This document shows positions 7,555 to 9,777 of a DNA stretch of 9,777 nt, one piece after another (the first letter of the stretch is position 1; each line of letters begins with the position of its first letter). The position numbers and the translations under genes are program-made. The stretch is from NCBI GenBank assembly GCA_031262265.1, contig JAISIB010000139.1, positions 1 through 9,777 on the forward strand, read 5' to 3'. The DNA is from Prevotellaceae bacterium. Lineage in GTDB: Bacteria; Bacteroidota; Bacteroidia; Bacteroidales; Bacteroidaceae. The notes beneath the pieces were generated by a model. The model ran no database searches and was not told where the DNA came from. It saw only the letters and a list, made by a program, of their open reading frames with translations.

Positions 7555-8742
7555 TTACTTAATAATATCCAATTGTTTGAAGCATTTGGCCAGCTTCTCG
7601 ATCGCATAGTCTATTTGCTCAATCGTATGCGTAGCCATCAACGAGAAACGAATCAAGGTGTCTTCGGAAGCACATGCCGGCGGAACGACCGGATTGATGA
7701 AGATACCTTCATCGAAAAGCAGCTTCGTCACGTAGAACGTTTTCTCCATGTCACGCACGTAGAGCGGAATGATCGGAGTCGAAGTGTTGCCGATCTCAAA
7801 TCCCAAGCGACGGAAATTGTCTAATGCATAATGCGTATTTCGCCACAGATTTTCCAGACGCTCCGGTTCGCTCTTGATAATATGCAAGGCCGCGCGTGCC
7901 GCCGCCGTAGAGGCCGGCGTACAGCTGGCACTGAAAATATACGAACGAGAATTGTGGCGCAAATAGTTGATGACACTCTTATCGGCAGCGATGAAACCGC
8001 CTAACGAAGCCAACGACTTGCTAAACGTTCCCATAATCAAATCTACCTTGTCGCTCAAACCGAAATGATTACATGTACCGCGCCCTTGCTGTCCGAGTAC
8101 GCCCAAGCCATGCGCTTCGTCCACCATAATACTTGCGTTGTAGATCTCGGCAAGCCGTACGATCTCCGGCAAATTTATAATGTCGCCTTCCATACTAAAA
8201 ACGCCGTCCACCACAATAAGTTTGACCGCGTCCGGATTACATTTCTTGAGTTCTTTCTCGAGCGATTGCATATCGTTGTGATGAAACTTCACCGCATTAG
8301 AAAACGATAGGCGGCGTCCTTCTACGATAGAGGCATGGTCTAATACGTCGCAGATCACATAATCTCCCCTGCCCGTCACGCAGGAAACGACGCCCAAATT
8401 CACTTGAAAACCGGTAGAATAGATAATAGCATCTTCCTTGCCGACAAATTCGGCAAGCTCATTCTCCAATTCCAGATGGATATCCAACGTTCCGTTGAGG
8501 AAACGGGAACCGGCACATCCGGTGCCGTATTTTTTAGTTGCTTCAATGGCGGCCTCGATTACCTTCGGGTGATTAGTCAAGCCCATATATGAGTTAGAAC
8601 CAAACATCAGCACTTTTCTGCCGCTCATCAATACTTCGGTGTTTTGCTCGCTCTCGATACATCGAAAGTACGGGTAAACTCCTTTGGCCATTATCCGTTG
8701 TGGGAGGTCATATTTGGCCAGTTTATCTTGTAACAGTCCCAT
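7555..8742 (-). CDS. spt: Serine palmitoyltransferase (alpha-oxoamine synthase)
   Basis: The 395-residue protein is a full-length pyridoxal-phosphate enzyme of the alpha-oxoamine synthase family. It matches, from memory, the Bacteroides and Porphyromonas serine palmitoyltransferases along its whole length, beginning MGLLQ-x-KLAKYDLPQ. Key residues are visible: His136 in DHASIVEGRR (ring-stacking on the cofactor), Asp208 and His211 in VDEAHGLGV, and the Schiff-base Lys242 in GTFSKSLASLGG. The glycine-rich GTGCAGSRFLNGT lies at about 73-85. The enzyme condenses L-serine with a long-chain acyl-CoA to 3-ketosphinganine, the committed step of sphingolipid and dihydroceramide synthesis in Bacteroidetes; it acts in the cytoplasm or at the inner face of the membrane. 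The related Kbl and BioF share the fold, but this sequence follows the Spt pattern. It is transcribed alone, with its own promoter candidate and terminator. Confidence 0.93.
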   Translation of the reverse strand: MGLLQDKLAKYDLPQRIMAKGVYPYFRCIESEQNTEVLMSGRKVLMFGSNSYMGLTNHPKVIEAAIEATKKYGTGCAGSRFLNGTLDIHLELENELAEFVGKEDAIIYSTGFQVNLGVVSCVTGRGDYVICDVLDHASIVEGRRLSFSNAVKFHHNDMQSLEKELKKCNPDAVKLIVVDGVFSMEGDIINLPEIVRLAEIYNASIMVDEAHGLGVLGQQGRGTCNHFGLSDKVDLIMGTFSKSLASLGGFIAADKSVINYLRHNSRSYIFSASCTPASTAAARAALHIIKSEPERLENLWRNTHYALDNFRRLGFEIGNTSTPIIPLYVRDMEKTFYVTKLLFDEGIFINPVVPPACASEDTLIRFSLMATHTIEQIDYAIEKLAKCFKQLDIIK

Positions 8743-8795
8743 TATATTTGATTAAATACCGTTAGTTCTGTATTAGCTATTATGGAAATCGGGTT

Positions 8796-8803
8796 CAAAG
8801 ATA
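8796..8803 (-). promoter_or_regulatory. Bacteroidetes-type -7 box (TAnnTTTG) for spt
   Basis: On the minus strand this reads TATCTTTG, an exact consensus match 53 bp upstream of the spt start codon. No clear TTTG -33 element is seen at the expected distance. Other TAnnTTTG matches occur nearby on the plus strand (8743-8750, 8812-8819, 8845-8852), so chance matches are common in this AT-rich stretch. Confidence 0.5.
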
Positions 8804-8927
8804 CTAATTTCTATATTTGCTTGTTCACTTCATTGTTTTTTTTCTACATTTGTTCGCTAAAATCCACTATTACTAAAAGACAATACATTTGGCAGTACGC
8901 CTTTTTGTAGCTGCTTTTAACTGCCTA

Positions 8928-8954
8928 TCCGGCTCTCCATGCTCCGGAGCCGGA
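8928..8954. other. GC-rich hairpin in the intergenic region
   Basis: TCCGGCTC (8928-8935) pairs with GAGCCGGA (8947-8954) around an 11-nt loop, and an overlapping palindrome GCTCCGGAGC (8941-8950) offers a competing fold. Neither strand has a T-run after it, so it is not an evident intrinsic terminator. A role is not apparent. Confidence 0.4.
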
Positions 8955-9152
8955 GCCTTCACCTACGGAAGCGATCGCCCAATGTGGGGATAATAACTTC
9001 TAAGCTCAATATCTGATCGAAGCGGCTTATTTTTCTTAGACTTGTACAGATGCCTCTTTTGCTCGTTCTTTTTCTCCTAAATGCTTGTTTGCGAAATAAA
9101 ATCCTTAGATTTGTCCCGATAAAACATACGTATCTATGCAGAACGTAGTACC

Positions 9153-9194
9153 ATATACCGAAAGCACTCTTTGCCAAGCAAAGGAGCGGCTTTG
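9153..9194 (-). repeat. Degenerate 21-bp tandem repeat, array C (two units, minus orientation)
   Basis: On the minus strand CAAAGCCGCTCC begins at 9194 and CAAAGAGTGC at 9173, exactly 21 bp apart. The opening CAAAGCCGCT is identical to that of arrays A and D. Array C is divergent from array D, with 33 bp between them. Confidence 0.5.
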
Positions 9195-9227
9195 CGCGCT
9201 CCACAACTTACTCGGATAGTGAAATAT

Positions 9228-9290
9228 CAAAGCCGCTTATGAAAATAACAAAGTCAGTTAGCAGCACAACAAAGCCGCATAATCTAACGG
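9228..9290 (+). repeat. Degenerate 21-bp tandem repeat, array D (three units)
   Basis: Three consecutive 21-bp units start at 9228, 9249 and 9270 (CAAAGCCGC, CAAAGTCAG, CAAAGCCGC). The unit at 9228 plus the start of the next matches array A (1708) closely at identical spacing. The units vary internally, so this is an old or loosely conserved array. Confidence 0.6.
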
Positions 9291-9458
9291 CCTCACAGGA
9301 TAGTCTCACGAGCGGTTTCGGCAGTCTAACGCCGCAGATAAGTGTGGATGTCAGGCGGGTGTGTACATCTGTCGCATGCCTCCGGCGTTCCGCTACGCCT
9401 GCTATTCTTTATTCGGACAGTATTCTTTGGACATACCACAACAAACAAATTTCATATA

Positions 9459-9777
9459 ATGATGAAGAAACATTTTTTCTTAGGCGGCCTTTGCCTGTTA
9501 GGCTTATTGGCTGCCTGCACACAGATTGAGCAGCCGCCGACAAGCGGCGAAGTAGGCGACCTTGTGACGCTAACCGTTCAGCGGGAGGCAGACCCCGTGA
9601 CTCGTGCCGAGCCGGCCATCCCCAACGGCTACAAGCTACGCTACATTTTGGAGATTCGCGACAAGGCCGAGCAGGATCGTCGCCCGACGCAACGCTTCGA
9701 GCAGGACAACGGCACGTTCGCTTTCATGCTGGCCGAGGGCACGTATTGTTTCCTGCTCTGGGCGGATTTCATTCCCG
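9459..9777 (+). CDS. Lipoprotein, 5' part, possibly fimbria-associated; cut by window end
   Basis: The first 106 codons are present and the frame is still open at the window end. It starts ATGATG; either Met could initiate, giving MMKKHFFLGGLCLLGLLAAC, a lipoprotein signal peptide with lipobox LAAC and lipidated Cys20 (counting both Met). The mature part has the pattern L-R-Y-I-L-E-I-R-D followed later by TFAFMLAEGTYCFLLWADF. This resembles the first domain of DUF6562 or Mfa2/FimB-like lipoproteins, which sit at the base of Bacteroidales fimbriae or in surface complexes. The family call is from pattern memory and is tentative. Bases 9541-9777 are about 61% G+C by hand count, above 48-52% in two sampled lines of the ABC operon. 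No clean TAnnTTTG promoter is seen upstream; TATTCTTTG at 9421-9429 is a one-base-longer variant. Confidence 0.75.
   Translation, partial: MMKKHFFLGGLCLLGLLAACTQIEQPPTSGEVGDLVTLTVQREADPVTRAEPAIPNGYKLRYILEIRDKAEQDRRPTQRFEQDNGTFAFMLAEGTYCFLLWADFIP

Larger units (their letters stand above)
8743..9458. other. Gene-poor intergenic region of about 700 bp
   Basis: No convincing gene is visible between spt and the lipoprotein gene at 9459. The left end is AT-rich and holds the spt promoter. A hairpin lies near the middle-left (8928-8954) and two divergent 21-bp repeat arrays lie at 9153-9194 and 9228-9290. The short open frames here are made partly of the repeats. The region could be a decayed mobile or repeat element, or a large regulatory region for the lipoprotein locus to its right. 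Confidence 0.6.

Noticed and set aside
7573..7824. Plus-strand open frames opposite spt (also 8065-8310 and 8404-8592)
   Set aside because: They are antisense to a complete, conserved enzyme gene and show no features of their own.
8959..9204. Minus-strand open frame of 81 codons in the intergenic region
   Set aside because: Its N-terminal part is the translation of array C repeats, it has no recognisable domain or ribosome site, and the composition is that of non-coding DNA.
1708..9290. 21-bp units considered as a CRISPR array
   Set aside because: The units abut with no spacers, differ from one another, are scattered over several gaps, and no cas gene is present.
9239..9529. Plus-strand open frame of 96 codons overlapping the start of the lipoprotein gene
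   Set aside because: It begins inside array D repeats and runs out of frame into the well-supported lipoprotein start at 9459.

Overview
The window looks like a chromosomal segment from the order Bacteroidales, most like Porphyromonas or a close relative. The signs are a DnaK ending in EEVK, a serine palmitoyltransferase that closely resembles those of Bacteroides and Porphyromonas, two lipoproteins with short lipoboxes, FtsX/MacB-type permease genes in tandem, and TAnnTTTG promoter boxes with weak Shine-Dalgarno sequences. Genus is an inference.

Layout, left to right. (1) The 3' end of dnaK (3-644, +) closes with a strong intrinsic terminator (673-710). (2) On the minus strand, 776-1606 encodes a lipoprotein with two PepSY-like repeats. 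(3) A 329-bp divergent intergenic region (1607-1935) holds three things: the probable promoter of the lipoprotein; a degenerate 21-bp tandem repeat; and, next to the ABC operon, a pair of TGTCTAA/TTAGACA dyads about 90-110 bp upstream of a textbook sigma-54 promoter. (4) A three-gene plus-strand operon (1936-7378) encodes permease, ATPase and permease. The permeases are paralogues with eight predicted membrane segments each, and the ATPase is of the LolD/MacB/FtsE class. (5) A convergent region (7379-7554) holds hairpins and more 21-bp repeat units. (6) spt (7555-8742, -) encodes the first enzyme of sphingolipid synthesis. (7) A gene-poor stretch of about 700 bp (8743-9458) carries divergent 21-bp repeat arrays. 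(8) The 5' end of a GC-rich lipoprotein gene (9459 to the window end) resembles fimbria-associated lipoproteins.

How it may fit together. The ABC genes form a signal-inducible envelope module: an NtrC-type activator binding the paired dyads would drive sigma-54 transcription of the operon. No activator, sensor kinase, periplasmic adaptor or outer-membrane channel is present in the window, so these must be encoded elsewhere if they are needed. dnaK and spt are housekeeping neighbours with their own terminators.

The two most notable observations are the complete sigma-54 control region and a family of degenerate 21-bp repeats. The repeats recur in three of the intergenic gaps, in both orientations, and no gene explains them.
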